From contig NC_007912.1 in the NCBI RefSeq assembly GCF_000013665.1, positions 2,280,501 through 2,344,500 on the forward strand: a stretch of DNA of 64,000 nucleotides, given 5' to 3'. The position numbers were made by a program, and so were the translations under genes. Below the pieces are notes generated by a model that did not search any database, had not been told where the DNA came from, and was given only the letters and a program-made list of their open reading frames with translations. Position 1 is the stretch's first letter; each line of letters begins with the position of its first letter. Shown here one piece after another: positions 20,864 to 29,612 of the stretch. Source of the DNA: Saccharophagus degradans 2-40 (GTDB lineage Bacteria; Pseudomonadota; Gammaproteobacteria; Pseudomonadales; Cellvibrionaceae).

Positions 20864-22108
20864 ATGTCAAAAACTCTTCCTTTTCATATTGGTCTTCGCT
20901 ACGTTCGTGCTAAACGCCGTAACGGGTTTATCGCATTTGTAAGCTGGTTTGCCCTTTTGGGGATGGCGCTTGGTGTATTCGCCATTATTGTCGTGCTTTC
21001 GGTAATGAATGGTTTCGATCGCGAGCTTAAAGAGCGTATTTTGCGCGTGGTGCCCCACGGTTTTTTAACAACCGAAAAACCCCTCACGCAGTGGCGGGCA
21101 CTTTCTGAACAAATTCAACATCAACCCCATCTATTAGCCTCAGCCCCCTATATAGATGGCACTGGCTTAGTTAGCTATGGCGGCGGTGTGCGGCCGGTAG
21201 AAATACAAGGTATAGACCCAGATTACGAGCGCAACATCTCACTTGTGGATGATTTTATGCTTGTGGGCGCGCTGTCAGATCTACAGGCTGGCGAGTATCA
21301 AATCGTACTGGGTAACTTAATTGCCCGAAACCTGGGCTTAGCCATTGGCGATACAGTCGCGGTTACCTTGCCGCAGGTAAGTATAACCCCCGCAGGTGTG
21401 TTTCCACGCAGTAAGCGCTTTACGCTTATTGGGGTATTTGAAGTAGGTGCGCAGGTTGACCAAAGCCTAGCGCTTATTCATATAGACGATGCCAAAAAGC
21501 TTTTTCGCATGGGTGATAGCGTTGCTGGCTTACATTTGAAATACGACGATATCTATAGTGCTCCTGCAGAAATCTCTAAATTAAAAGCCTCTTTAGGCGA
21601 AGGTTACACCACCAAGGATTGGAGCCAAACGCAGGGCAGCCTTTTTCAAGCAGTAAAAATGGAAAAGACCGTAGTCGCAATTATGTTAAGCATAATTATC
21701 GCAGTAGCTGCTTTTAATATTGTGACCAGTCTAATAATGATGGTGGTAGAAAAACGCAGTGACATTGCAGTGCTACGCACCCTTGGTTTAACCCGTTTTG
21801 GCATTATTCAAATTTTTATGGTGCAAGGTATAACCATGGGCGTAGTGGGAATTGCCTTTGGTGCATTATTTGGTATGGGTGTGGCAATTTATTTACCGCA
21901 AATGATAGCCGGGTTAGAAGGCGCCACCGGTTGGCAATTGTTTGACCCTGCTGTTTATTTCGTGAGTTTTTTACCTTCGCAATGGCGTGCGGAAGACACC
22001 ATATTTGTTTGCTCTATGGCGATATTGATGTCGATTGTGGCAACCATATACCCCGCGTGGCGTGCATCTAAAATAGAGCCTGCAGAGGCCCTTCGTTATG
22101 ATGTGTAG
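20864..22108 (+). CDS. lolC: Lipoprotein-releasing ABC transporter permease LolC
   Basis: A 414-residue inner-membrane permease of the MacB/FtsX-like type. It has one N-terminal helix (about 23-50), a large periplasmic domain, and three C-terminal helices near 267-295, 318-345 and 374-398. The LSVMNGFDRELKERIL block after helix 1 is the LolC/E family mark. With LolD and LolE it pulls outer-membrane lipoproteins out of the inner membrane and hands them to LolA. Confidence 0.95.
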   Translation: MSKTLPFHIGLRYVRAKRRNGFIAFVSWFALLGMALGVFAIIVVLSVMNGFDRELKERILRVVPHGFLTTEKPLTQWRALSEQIQHQPHLLASAPYIDGTGLVSYGGGVRPVEIQGIDPDYERNISLVDDFMLVGALSDLQAGEYQIVLGNLIARNLGLAIGDTVAVTLPQVSITPAGVFPRSKRFTLIGVFEVGAQVDQSLALIHIDDAKKLFRMGDSVAGLHLKYDDIYSAPAEISKLKASLGEGYTTKDWSQTQGSLFQAVKMEKTVVAIMLSIIIAVAAFNIVTSLIMMVVEKRSDIAVLRTLGLTRFGIIQIFMVQGITMGVVGIAFGALFGMGVAIYLPQMIAGLEGATGWQLFDPAVYFVSFLPSQWRAEDTIFVCSMAILMSIVATIYPAWRASKIEPAEALRYDV

Positions 22109-22162
22109 CGTTTTCAGCTTGAATGCGATTGCGGCAAATCAGAATATAAAAGAGTTATTAAA

Positions 22163-22849
22163 ATGAGCACCCCTGTAATTAAATGCCTTAATGTTGTTAA
22201 GGGTTATAGCGAAGGCCCGCAAAAAGTAGAAGTGCTTCGCGGTGTAAATTTGCAAATCGAGCAGGGGCAGCATATTGCCATTGTTGGCGCCTCGGGTAGC
22301 GGTAAAAGTACCTTACTAAACGTGCTGGGCGGTTTAGATAAGCCAGACGCTGGCGAAGTGTGGGTAAATGAAAAAGCCTTTTCTTCACTAAACGATAATA
22401 AGCGTGGCCTGGTGCGTAACCAAGAGCTGGGTTTTGTTTACCAATTTCATCACTTGCTACCAGAATTTACGGCGTTAGAAAACGTGATGATGCCTTGCCT
22501 TATTGCAGGGGTGAAAAAGGCACAGGCTAAACAAAAAGCAGAGGCCTTATTAGATAAAGTAGGCTTATCACATAGATTAGATCATAAGCCCGCTGAGTTA
22601 TCGGGGGGGGAGCGACAACGGGTAGCTATCGCGCGAGCGTTGGTAAATGAACCCGCGTGTGTACTAATGGATGAACCAACCGGTAACTTAGATACAGAAA
22701 ACGCCGAATCTATTCAAAGCTTAATGAAAGAGCTGAGTGCGCAACTGCAAACAAGCTTTATAGTGGTAACACACGATTTAGTGCTAGCCAATACTATGAA
22801 CCAAGTATATCGGTTAGAAGCCGGTGTACTAAACAAGCAAGGCCAATAG
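22163..22849 (+). CDS. lolD: Lipoprotein-releasing ABC transporter ATPase LolD
   Basis: A 228-residue ATPase with Walker [10 protein letters not shown] (about 43-51), Q-loop region [16 protein letters not shown], signature [15 protein letters not shown], Walker [13 protein letters not shown] and switch VVTHD. The LLPEFTA loop is typical of LolD, which couples to the LolC/E cytoplasmic helices. It lies between the two permease genes, 7 bp before lolE. Confidence 0.96.
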   Translation: MSTPVIKCLNVVKGYSEGPQKVEVLRGVNLQIEQGQHIAIVGASGSGKSTLLNVLGGLDKPDAGEVWVNEKAFSSLNDNKRGLVRNQELGFVYQFHHLLPEFTALENVMMPCLIAGVKKAQAKQKAEALLDKVGLSHRLDHKPAELSGGERQRVAIARALVNEPACVLMDEPTGNLDTENAESIQSLMKELSAQLQTSFIVVTHDLVLANTMNQVYRLEAGVLNKQGQ

Positions 22850-22856
22850 CGCTGTT

Positions 22857-24095
22857 ATGCTAAATCTGCTTCCTATTGTAATAGGCTTGCGCTACACAGG
22901 CGCGAAACGCAAAAAAAGCCAACTTATCTCTTTTTTATCGGGTATTTCTATTGCCGGCTTAGTGGTGGGGGTTGGTTTGCTTATTACCGTGCTATCGGTA
23001 ATGAATGGGTTTGATCGAGAGCTGCGTGAAAATATTCTTGGTTTGGTGCCTCAAGCAGTAATAAATCATCAAGAGGGCATAGCCGAATGGCAACCATTAG
23101 TTGATGAGTTAACGGCAGACAAAGACATACTCGCCGCCGCCCCCTATGTGCAAACCTACGGTTTGGTCGCGCTGGGTAAACAAGCCGAGCCCGTTGTGCT
23201 TTACGGCGTAGAGCCAGAATACGAAGTACGTGTTTCGCGCATAACCGATTTTATTGCCGCCGATGTGCTAGCAAGCATAGAGCAGGGCGAGCCAAGTATT
23301 TTACTAGGCAAAGACCTCGCCGCTACATTAAATGTTAGCGTTGGCAATAAAGTTATGATGGTAGTGCCGGGTGCCGACGGCGGGCGCGCAGCCCCCAAAA
23401 CCGGCTATTTTAAAGTGGTGGGCTTAGTAGATTCCAAAACGGAGTTGGATGCCACACTTGCAATTACCTCTCTAACTCACAGTCTTCCCTTAACTTCACA
23501 CCCCAATGCCGTTACCGGTGTGCGCCTAAAGCTAAATAATTTGTTCGATGCACCTTATGTGGTTTATCGCCATCTACTTGAGCTTGGTCCAGGGTATTCC
23601 GGCAATAATTGGACGCGTACCCACGGTAATCTTTACCACGCTATTAAAATGTCGAAGAGTTTAGTTGGGCTGCTCATGTCGCTAGTTGTGGCAATTGCTG
23701 CATTTAATGTTGTATCTACATTGGTGTTAGTAGTAGTAGATAAACAAGGCGATATAGCTATATTGCGTACCCTAGGTATTTCTACCAAGCAAATAATGGC
23801 CATTTTTATTACACAGGGTACAGCCATTGGCCTAATTGGTACCTCGTTAGGCTTGGCGGTAGGGTGTGTGCTTTCGCTATTAGTACAAAACCTTGTACGC
23901 ATAATTGAGGCTGTATTCGGCGTACAATTTTTAAAATCTGATGTTTACCCGCTCACTTATTTACCTAGCGAAATATTGCTACAAGATATTCTCGCTGTTG
24001 GCATTACCGCATTTGTAATGTGTTTTTTAGCAACCTTATACCCCGCATGGAAAGCCAGTCGCGTTCAGCCTGCAGATGCGCTTAGGTATGAGTAG
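22857..24095 (+). CDS. lolE: Lipoprotein-releasing ABC transporter permease LolE
   Basis: A 412-residue permease homologous to LolC, with the same N-terminal helix, LSVMNGFDRELRENIL block, periplasmic domain and three C-terminal helices. Its position after lolD identifies it as the second permease. It is the last clearly core gene before the cassette array. Confidence 0.93.
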   Translation: MLNLLPIVIGLRYTGAKRKKSQLISFLSGISIAGLVVGVGLLITVLSVMNGFDRELRENILGLVPQAVINHQEGIAEWQPLVDELTADKDILAAAPYVQTYGLVALGKQAEPVVLYGVEPEYEVRVSRITDFIAADVLASIEQGEPSILLGKDLAATLNVSVGNKVMMVVPGADGGRAAPKTGYFKVVGLVDSKTELDATLAITSLTHSLPLTSHPNAVTGVRLKLNNLFDAPYVVYRHLLELGPGYSGNNWTRTHGNLYHAIKMSKSLVGLLMSLVVAIAAFNVVSTLVLVVVDKQGDIAILRTLGISTKQIMAIFITQGTAIGLIGTSLGLAVGCVLSLLVQNLVRIIEAVFGVQFLKSDVYPLTYLPSEILLQDILAVGITAFVMCFLATLYPAWKASRVQPADALRYE

Positions 24096-24242
24096 GCGAC
24101 TTTTTAATTGTTGGTAGGTGTATTTAGTAATCGGGGTAAATATACTGGTTAATTATTTGTTAACTTGTTGGTTGTTGGGTTAGTTTTTACTGATGGATTA
24201 GAACTGTTAGGCGATAATTTTCATTTTATAGGGAATCTTAGA

Positions 24243-24653
24243 ATGCATAAGGATATGCGAGTAATTAAAACGTTCAAACCGAAAGATAATGGTGCAAAAC
24301 GCTTTGCAAATGAGTGGGGCGATCAACTGGTTGCAGTGCGCTACCGCGAGCACAAAGGAAGAATTCTTACCACAATTGAGTTGGTGGTAGACGAGCGAAG
24401 AACTGAGGGTAGAGCAACCACCCAAGGAAGTTGGCTATCGCTAAGGAATCAAACCGTCGTGGCGCTAAAAGTTGCACCCACAGAGCGGGAGCTTCGCAAA
24501 AAAATAATCAAGCATAACGGAGCCTGGAGCAACCAGCTTAAATTGTGGCTCTGTCGATACGATCGCGTAACACTACTTGGTTTACGGAATAGGGTAGTTG
24601 AAGGCGCCGCCGAGAGATGCCGAGACGTAGATCTGAGTTTTGTGGCGCTTTAA
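24243..24653 (+). CDS. Conserved hypothetical protein, 136 aa
   Basis: No named domain. The N-terminal MRVIKTFKPKDNGAKRFANE followed by WGDQLVAVRYR and a repeated beta pattern (TTIELVVDER) resembles a small conserved family of proteobacterial unknowns. The start at 24243 is preferred: AGGGA is 8 bp upstream, while the longer in-frame start at 24165 has none. It is basic and probably cytoplasmic. It lies between lolE and the array and has no attC, so I treat it as flank rather than a cassette. Confidence 0.6.
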   Translation: MHKDMRVIKTFKPKDNGAKRFANEWGDQLVAVRYREHKGRILTTIELVVDERRTEGRATTQGSWLSLRNQTVVALKVAPTERELRKKIIKHNGAWSNQLKLWLCRYDRVTLLGLRNRVVEGAAERCRDVDLSFVAL

Positions 24654-24716
24654 TCATCTTTGTTGGGGCGTCTCAATGGATTTACCAATTAATTTTACCC
24701 ATAATGTCTGTATTTA

Positions 24717-24760
24717 GGCATATGGGTATATATGCCAATGACATATATTAAAATGTTATG
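24717..24760. other. Candidate left boundary of the cassette array
   Basis: A hairpin GGCATAT / ATATGCC (24717-24736) is followed by TGTTATG (24754-24760), which looks like the GTTA-type R' core at which cassettes join. No R'' core or attC stem is seen to its left, so this could be a degenerate attI or deletion scar. Confidence 0.35.
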
Positions 24761-24772
24761 TAAAGGATTGAA

Positions 24773-25126
24773 GTGAAGAGAAGCACAACGAAAAAGGAAG
24801 TTTTTGCAGGGATAATCCTCGCGTTAGTTTTTACCGGATTAGCCGTGGCGGGTATTTATGGTATGACTCTCCCGCACTTCTCGATTGAACTAAAGAGAGG
24901 GGTGTATTGCTTCAGTGGCCTTACTAAAAATATTTTTCTTACATCACTGATCTTGTGGGCCCCGACGATAAATACAGTTATCTATTTGGGGCTTAGAATT
25001 CGGGCAGGTCATTCGGGCAGCATTATTCAAAACAAGCTTATGTCTGCCTTGCTGTTGGTTCTTTTCTTCAGCTCGGCAACTGGTATATTTGCTAGTCTAT
25101 TTGTCGCGGGTAGGCAGTGTGGCTAA
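24773..25126 (+). CDS. Cassette 1: membrane protein, 117 aa
   Basis: Three hydrophobic segments at about 10-32, 52-72 and 88-112; no recognised domain. The GTG start is supported by AAGGA 5 bp upstream. The stop lies a few bases before the first attC, so this is the leftmost cassette gene. Confidence 0.7.
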   Translation: MKRSTTKKEVFAGIILALVFTGLAVAGIYGMTLPHFSIELKRGVYCFSGLTKNIFLTSLILWAPTINTVIYLGLRIRAGHSGSIIQNKLMSALLLVLFFSSATGIFASLFVAGRQCG

Positions 25127-25131
25127 TTTAC

Positions 25132-25240
25132 ATAACAAAAAGTTCAACCTGACCTCCGCTGCGTCGTTTGTTTTTGTGGCTTTACGCTTACGCTACCACA
25201 AAACCAAACAACTCCGCTCCGGCAGGTTAACTTGGCGTTA
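25132..25240 (+). repeat. attC 1 (single type)
   Basis: R'' ATAACAA; arms AGTTCAACCTG / CAGGTTAACTT pair with one extrahelical base; R' GCGTTA. Confidence 0.88.
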
Positions 25241-25241
25241 T

Positions 25242-25554
25242 GAGCTACCAGCTAGGTATCGCCAAGGTCAGTTTTAAGGTTTAAATTTAGGTTAATTTGT
25301 ATGCGCTATGGAATGGCTTTTTCCTCTGTTTTTCACTTCCATTCTAATTGTAAAAGTACTAGGCTAAACGCAATTCTAGCGAGTATTTTCTAAGCTGTTT
25401 TGTGAACTCTACTTAAAGAAAAGAAGGTTGGCGCTACTGTTTTGGCGTTAAGGCAACGCGGCTATAAGTAATATTAAAAGCATGTATGGGTTACTAATCA
25501 ATTTAGTTGGTAATAAAATATTTAAGGTGTTGCAGGTATGGTTCGTGGTCTTTC
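25242..25554 (+). repeat. Cassette 2: ORF-less repeat cassette, copy 1 (short form)
   Basis: Begins GAGCTACCAGCTAG directly after the core and runs to attC 2. The 5' hairpin ATGGAATGG / CCATTCTA is present, with one G-U pair. Copies 5 and 10 share this shorter middle section. Confidence 0.85.
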
Positions 25555-25689
25555 ATAACAAAACGCTAAAACACCGTTCCGGCCTGTGGCCTCCACTGGA
25601 CGCCCAAAGCTCCGCTTCTTTTGTGCATTTGCTTCGCAAATTTTCGCACAAAAGCAGCTCCACTTTGTGCGCCGTTTAGCTCTGCGTTA
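25555..25689 (+). repeat. attC 2 (family A)
   Basis: R'' CATAACAA, then ACGCTAAAACACCG pairing with CGTTTAGCTCTGCG, R' GCGTTA. This is the array's dominant site type. Confidence 0.92.
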
Positions 25690-25696
25690 GGTGTAC

Positions 25697-26026
25697 ATGA
25701 AGATGAAAAAAATACGGATATTTCTAGTTGTCTGGGGCGTTGTTTGCCTTGTTACGCCTGTACTAAGTGCATTGGAATATCCGTTGATGAAACTTACTAC
25801 TGAAGGTGCTATGCACTCAATTGAAAATAGATTTATCAATATTGATTTGATGGCCGCTGAAGATAAGAAAAGCTATGAATTTTCAAAATCATGGATTCTT
25901 GGTAACGACAAAATGTTAAAAAAGTCAGCCAAAGTACGTCAACAAGCTGTAATGTTTTTAGGTATATCAACATCCTTGTTGTGCTTTTTGGGTGCTATCT
26001 ACCTTCCGCACCTAACAAAACGCTAA
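25697..26026 (+). CDS. Cassette 3: membrane protein, 109 aa
   Basis: An N-terminal hydrophobic segment (about 5-24), a polar lysine-rich middle and a second helix near 85-103. No family recognised. ATG at 25697 is chosen over the in-frame GTG at 25691. The last codons and stop lie inside the attC R'' side (reading LTKR-stop), so the C-terminus is encoded by the recombination site. Confidence 0.65.
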   Translation: MKMKKIRIFLVVWGVVCLVTPVLSALEYPLMKLTTEGAMHSIENRFINIDLMAAEDKKSYEFSKSWILGNDKMLKKSAKVRQQAVMFLGISTSLLCFLGAIYLPHLTKR

Positions 26027-26146
26027 AACACCGTTCCGGCCTGTGGCCTCCACTGGACGCCCAAAGCTCCGCTTCTTTTGTGCATTTGCTTCGCAAATAT
26101 TCGCACAAAAGCAGCTCCACTTTGTGCGCCGTTTAGCTTTGCGTTA
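26012..26146 (+). repeat. attC 3 (family A)
   Basis: R'' CTAACAAAACGC to R' GCGTTAA. The upstream gene ends inside it. Confidence 0.92.
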
Positions 26147-26169
26147 AGCTCAATTAATTAGGATAGAGA

Positions 26170-26508
26170 ATGAAGTACTTGTTTTTTTTATTAATGATAA
26201 CAATCCCCAGTATAGCTAACGCAGAATGGATGGATTGTGGTCTTGTAACAGTAGATAAGGTTTACGTGCAGGCTTCGCGTGAAGATGGTGGCACGCATCA
26301 AAACTCGCTGTTAATTATACCGGGTAATGAAAAGAGTGCAGCTTGTGAAAATGTTACTTTTGCTCAGTTAAAAAATACGGAGCCAGCATACGATGGTGTT
26401 CTTTCAATGGCGCTCGTTGCATATACTTCTGGTACCAAGCTTAGACTAGTGGTTAACGCAACTGGTTCTGGTAACACTTATCAAATAGAGTGGGTAAATT
26501 TTAACTAG
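26170..26508 (+). CDS. Cassette 4: small secreted protein, 112 aa
   Basis: A clean signal peptide (residues 1-18, cut after ANA). The mature part starts EWMDCGLVTVDKVYVQA, is beta-rich and has two cysteines that could form a disulfide. AGGAT lies 6-7 bp before the ATG. Likely periplasmic; no function assigned. Confidence 0.72.
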   Translation: MKYLFFLLMITIPSIANAEWMDCGLVTVDKVYVQASREDGGTHQNSLLIIPGNEKSAACENVTFAQLKNTEPAYDGVLSMALVAYTSGTKLRLVVNATGSGNTYQIEWVNFN

Positions 26509-26512
26509 AAGC

Positions 26513-26647
26513 TTAACAATACGCTAAAACACCGTTCCGGCCTGTGGCCTCCACTGGACGCCCAAAGCTCCGCTTCTTTTGTGCATTTGCTTCGCAAATT
26601 TTCGCACAAAAGCAGCTCCACTTTGTGCGCCGTTTAGCTCTGCGTTA
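26513..26647 (+). repeat. attC 4 (family A)
   Basis: R'' TTAACAATACGC (AATA variant) to R' GCGTTATGC. Confidence 0.92.
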
Positions 26648-26674
26648 TGCATATTTGGGGCAGGTTCAATACCC

Positions 26675-26968
26675 ATGTTTTTCTTGTTACCGGTTTTAAT
26701 TATTCTAGGTTTGTCACCAGCATTGCTTGTTTGGGTGCTGGCTGCTTATTTTTCTCCAGAAGCGTATGATATAAAGCCTTTAAAAATGTTGGTTGTTTCA
26801 TTTGTATTGTCTGTAGTCATTGGAATGAGCGTTAATATAGAGTTGGAGGCGGGAATGTTGTCGGGTATAGTCTTTATTTCTGTGGCCAGTTTCGCTTTGT
26901 CCTGTGTTCTAATTCCTTTAACTATCATATATAAATATGTTCGGTTACGGCTGGCCAAAAATGCATAA
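26675..26968 (+). CDS. Cassette 5: 97-aa membrane protein, copy 1 of 3
   Basis: Starts MFFLLPVLIILGLSPALL. Three hydrophobic stretches (about 2-22, 34-50 and 58-85) end in a basic tail RLRLAKNA. No family recognised. Near-identical copies lie at 30554 and 44199. This copy is followed by a family B attC, copy 2 by a family A attC. The start is the first ATG after the core; a longer frame through the preceding attC is an artefact. Confidence 0.7.
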   Translation: MFFLLPVLIILGLSPALLVWVLAAYFSPEAYDIKPLKMLVVSFVLSVVIGMSVNIELEAGMLSGIVFISVASFALSCVLIPLTIIYKYVRLRLAKNA

Positions 26969-27076
26969 CAAAGTTATAAACCTGACATTTTGGGCTACGC
27001 TTCGTTCTGTGCATTCGCTGCGCTCATTGTTGCACAGCACTACACTCCACCCAAAATGCAGGTTATAACGGCGTTA
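26964..27076 (+). repeat. attC 5 (family B)
   Basis: R'' CATAACAA; arms GTTATAAACCTG / CAGGTTATAAC; R' GCGTTATGAG. Confidence 0.92.
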
Positions 27077-27077
27077 T

Positions 27078-27468
27078 GAGCTACCAGCTAGTTATCGCCA
27101 AGTTCAGTTTTAAGGCCTAAATTGGAATTGTTTTTTAAGTGCTATGGAATGGCTATCTCCCTTTGATTTCCACTTTCATTTCATTTAGAAAAGTAATAGG
27201 CTAAAGCCAATTACAACGTGCTTTCGTAGCCCTTAGTTGGCAGTTTTAATCCGGTTTAACTAAATTGTAAAAACACACAAATTAGTTAAACCTCGTTGGT
27301 GCTAGTCATCAGGTTTTTACCAGTTTGGTAAATAGTCTTCAGGTTCGAATTATTTTGTTGGCTTTTGGGCAACGCTGCTTTAAGTAAGGTCAAAAGCATC
27401 TATGGGTTACTAATCAATTTGGTTGGTATTAAAAAAATAAGGTGTTGCAGGTGCAGTTAGTGGTCTCT
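27078..27468 (+). repeat. Cassette 6: ORF-less repeat cassette, copy 2 (long form)
   Basis: Same GAGCTACCAGCTAG start. Contains the 40-nt hairpin beginning GGTTTAACTAAATTGT and ending ATTAGTTAAACC that marks the long form. Confidence 0.88.
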
Positions 27469-27604
27469 CATAACAAAACGCTAAAACACCGTTCCGGCCT
27501 TTGGCCTCCACTGGACGCCCAAAGCTCCGCTTCTTTTGTGCATTTGCTTCGCAAATTATTTCACAAAAGCAGCTCCACTTTGTGCGCCGTTTAGCTCTGC
27601 GTTA
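27469..27604 (+). repeat. attC 6 (family A)
   Basis: R'' CATAACAAAACGC; central loop side reads AAATTATTTCACAAAAGC, slightly divergent; R' GCGTTATGC. Confidence 0.92.
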
Positions 27605-27626
27605 TGCATCACAAAGAGAATTGTCT

Positions 27627-28067
27627 ATGAGTTTAAGAATAATTGTATTGGCCCTTTTAGGTTTGTTTATTGGTGGTTGCGTTACGGGTAATACGAGATC
27701 GAATATATCCGAAAAAGGAGTAGGTGAAGTTTTTGTAGCTCCAGAAGTTAATGCCGCCGTAGAAGTCGTTATAGCATCAGATGGGATTGTTAGTGTGAGT
27801 CAAGCATCTACCGGAGAGAATGGAATAGAATTTTCATTATCTAAAATGGGGAGTGGAGGTATGATGTTATCCGCACAAAGCAGTTTAGATGTTGTGATTA
27901 AGTACGATATAGAAATGATAGATAACAACGGAAAACGCTATTATACGAGTAGTTGCCCATTAATGCCCAAGGCGGGAGCGTTTGAGAGTTGGGGGCACAA
28001 TATTCCCAAGCTAAGAATATCAAACTTTCGTATCCTAAAAGAATCTGAGGCCCTTGTTTGTCAGTAA
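27627..28067 (+). CDS. Cassette 7: lipoprotein, 146 aa
   Basis: A lipoprotein signal ends in IGGC at residue 18. The mature part is beta-rich, with FVAPEVNAAVEVVIASDG and a later DVVIKYDIEMIDNNGKRYY. No domain recognised. The start MSLRII is preferred, with AAAGAG about 8 bp upstream, over a much longer frame that reads through the preceding attC. Confidence 0.72.
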   Translation: MSLRIIVLALLGLFIGGCVTGNTRSNISEKGVGEVFVAPEVNAAVEVVIASDGIVSVSQASTGENGIEFSLSKMGSGGMMLSAQSSLDVVIKYDIEMIDNNGKRYYTSSCPLMPKAGAFESWGHNIPKLRISNFRILKESEALVCQ

Positions 28068-28069
28068 TG

Positions 28070-28182
28070 CATAACAAAGTTATTAACCTGACATTTTGGT
28101 CTACGCTTCGTTCTGTGCATTCGCTACGCTCATTTTTGCACAGCACTACGCTCCACCCAAAATGCAGGTTATAACGGCGTTA
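28070..28182 (+). repeat. attC 7 (family B)
   Basis: R'' CATAACAA, GTTATTAACCTG against CAGGTTATAAC, R' GCGTTATGCC. Confidence 0.92.
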
Positions 28183-28187
28183 TGCCT

Positions 28188-28607
28188 ATGAATAGAATCG
28201 TTCTAATTTTTACTTTAGCTTTATTTATTGGTTGCACTGATAATGAATCTGTAGCAAATAAAACAAGTGATGAGATCTACTCTAAACTCAAGGCTGAAAA
28301 TTTCGCGAGTTTAGATCTATCCAATTTTGGCGGTAATGATTGGACGAAAGTTTGCTTTCTAGGTCCATATAATGAGATGTCAGAGAAGGCTCTTGGTTTT
28401 AATTGGCAAGTATCGGAATTTACAGATGTTCTTAAATCGGATGGCCATAATGTTATAGTCTTCGCTACAGAATCAGAAGTAATTGAATATGTAGTGCACT
28501 TTCGTGGCAGGGGTGATTTTTGGAAGCTATCTGGTAAGTGCTTTAATCGCAACAATTCAAAGTTCATAAAAGGCTCAGGTGGTGATTTCGTACCCCCAAA
28601 GGCATAA
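28188..28607 (+). CDS. Cassette 8: lipoprotein, 139 aa
   Basis: Starts MNRIVLIFTLALFIGC, with the lipobox Cys at residue 16. An in-frame ATG at 28182 lies in the attC core itself, and neither start has a good ribosome-binding site. The mature domain has WTKVCFLGPYNEMSEKALG and a later Cys (KLSGKCF). Unknown function; outer-membrane or periplasmic location inferred from the signal. Confidence 0.7.
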   Translation: MNRIVLIFTLALFIGCTDNESVANKTSDEIYSKLKAENFASLDLSNFGGNDWTKVCFLGPYNEMSEKALGFNWQVSEFTDVLKSDGHNVIVFATESEVIEYVVHFRGRGDFWKLSGKCFNRNNSKFIKGSGGDFVPPKA

Positions 28608-28727
28608 CAATGCCCATCAGGCTCGCCCGCAAGCGGGCTGGACCTCCGTTCCGGCGCTTGTTTTGCAGTTGTCGCTAACGCTACTGCAAAACATTCGCCT
28701 CCACTGCGGCCCCTGTGGGCGGCGTTA
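28603..28727 (+). repeat. attC 8 (family C)
   Basis: R'' CATAACAA, internal CTCGCCCGCAAGCGGGCTGG hairpin, GCGGCCCCTGTGGGCGGCGTTA at the right. Confidence 0.9.
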
Positions 28728-28760
28728 TGCGTCATCCGGACCTGCAAGAGCTATTTGACA

Positions 28761-29003
28761 ATGAGTGCGAGTGAATTTGATGAAAACGACCCTTGGCATG
28801 CCAACGTTCATTTGGTTTTTGAATTCCAATGCTATGAATGTGACAAGCTTCTGGGTTATCAAGAGGTTCCGGTTGGCGACTTAGGTGAAAATTTTCTTGA
28901 GTATTGTGTAGCTGTATCAAATGAAGCTAAATCCCATGGTTGGGATTTCGTAGAAGACTTTAAATTTTCATGTCCTAGTTGCGCAAACAAGAGACTTGTA
29001 TAG
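28761..29003 (+). CDS. Cassette 9: zinc-ribbon-like protein, 80 aa
   Basis: Two CxxC pairs, CYEC near residue 26 and CPSC near residue 73, suggest a small zinc-binding ribbon. The rest is acidic (MSASEFDENDPWHAN start). Cytoplasmic, function unknown. An in-frame TTG at 28755 is an alternative start. Confidence 0.65.
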   Translation: MSASEFDENDPWHANVHLVFEFQCYECDKLLGYQEVPVGDLGENFLEYCVAVSNEAKSHGWDFVEDFKFSCPSCANKRLV

Positions 29004-29043
29004 CGGAATATTTAGGGAGCCAAAATACTCCATATAAAAAGCG

Positions 29044-29156
29044 CATAACAAAGTTATAAACCTGACATTTTGGGCTACGCTTCGTTCTGTGCATTCGCTG
29101 TGCTCATTATTGCACAGTACTACACTCCACCCAAAATGCAGGTTATAACGGCGTTA
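29044..29156 (+). repeat. attC 9 (family B)
   Basis: R'' CATAACAA to R' GCGTTAAG, with small substitutions in the loop region. Confidence 0.92.
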
Positions 29157-29163
29157 AGTGTCA

Positions 29164-29454
29164 ATGAAGACTGATATATACCAAAAAATTGAGCGAGACT
29201 TCGGTAACGATATTAAGCTGGCTCTTGAGCAAATCGAAATTCTTGATGCTCGTAGCAAGGGTTTAATCGGAGATCGTATGCTCAGAGCTATGATCTTTCT
29301 AGCCAAAGGAAATCTTGAGCGCTTTAAGCAGGTCATCGAACTGGGGCGCACTGATTATCGCAATATATTGTGGCAAGCCGAATATGATTGTGGTGAAGAG
29401 CAAATTTATGATTTTAACAAAACGTTCCATGAACTTAAGCTCATGGGCAAGTAA
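29164..29454 (+). CDS. Cassette 10: hypothetical protein, 96 aa
   Basis: A soluble, mostly helical protein: MKTDIYQKIERDFG, then IKLALEQIEILDARSKG and FLAKGNLERFKQVIELG. No membrane segment or named domain. The start is an ATG 7 bp after the core; an in-frame GTG at 29158 is possible. Confidence 0.62.
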   Translation: MKTDIYQKIERDFGNDIKLALEQIEILDARSKGLIGDRMLRAMIFLAKGNLERFKQVIELGRTDYRNILWQAEYDCGEEQIYDFNKTFHELKLMGK

Positions 29455-29457
29455 ACA

Positions 29458-29591
29458 CTTAACAATTCGCTCAAACACCGTTCCGGCCTGCGGCCTCCAC
29501 TGGACGCCCAAAGCTCCGCTCGTTTGTGCATTTGCTTCGCAAATTTTCGCACAAACCAGCTCCACTTTGTGCGCCGTTTAGCTCTGCGTTA
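29458..29591 (+). repeat. attC 10 (family A)
   Basis: R'' CTTAACAATTCGCTCAAAC variant; the inner arm reads CTCGTTTGTGC; R' GCGTTATGCC. Confidence 0.9.
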
Positions 29592-29612
29592 TGCCTTTTA
29601 TGAGAGAGTAGA

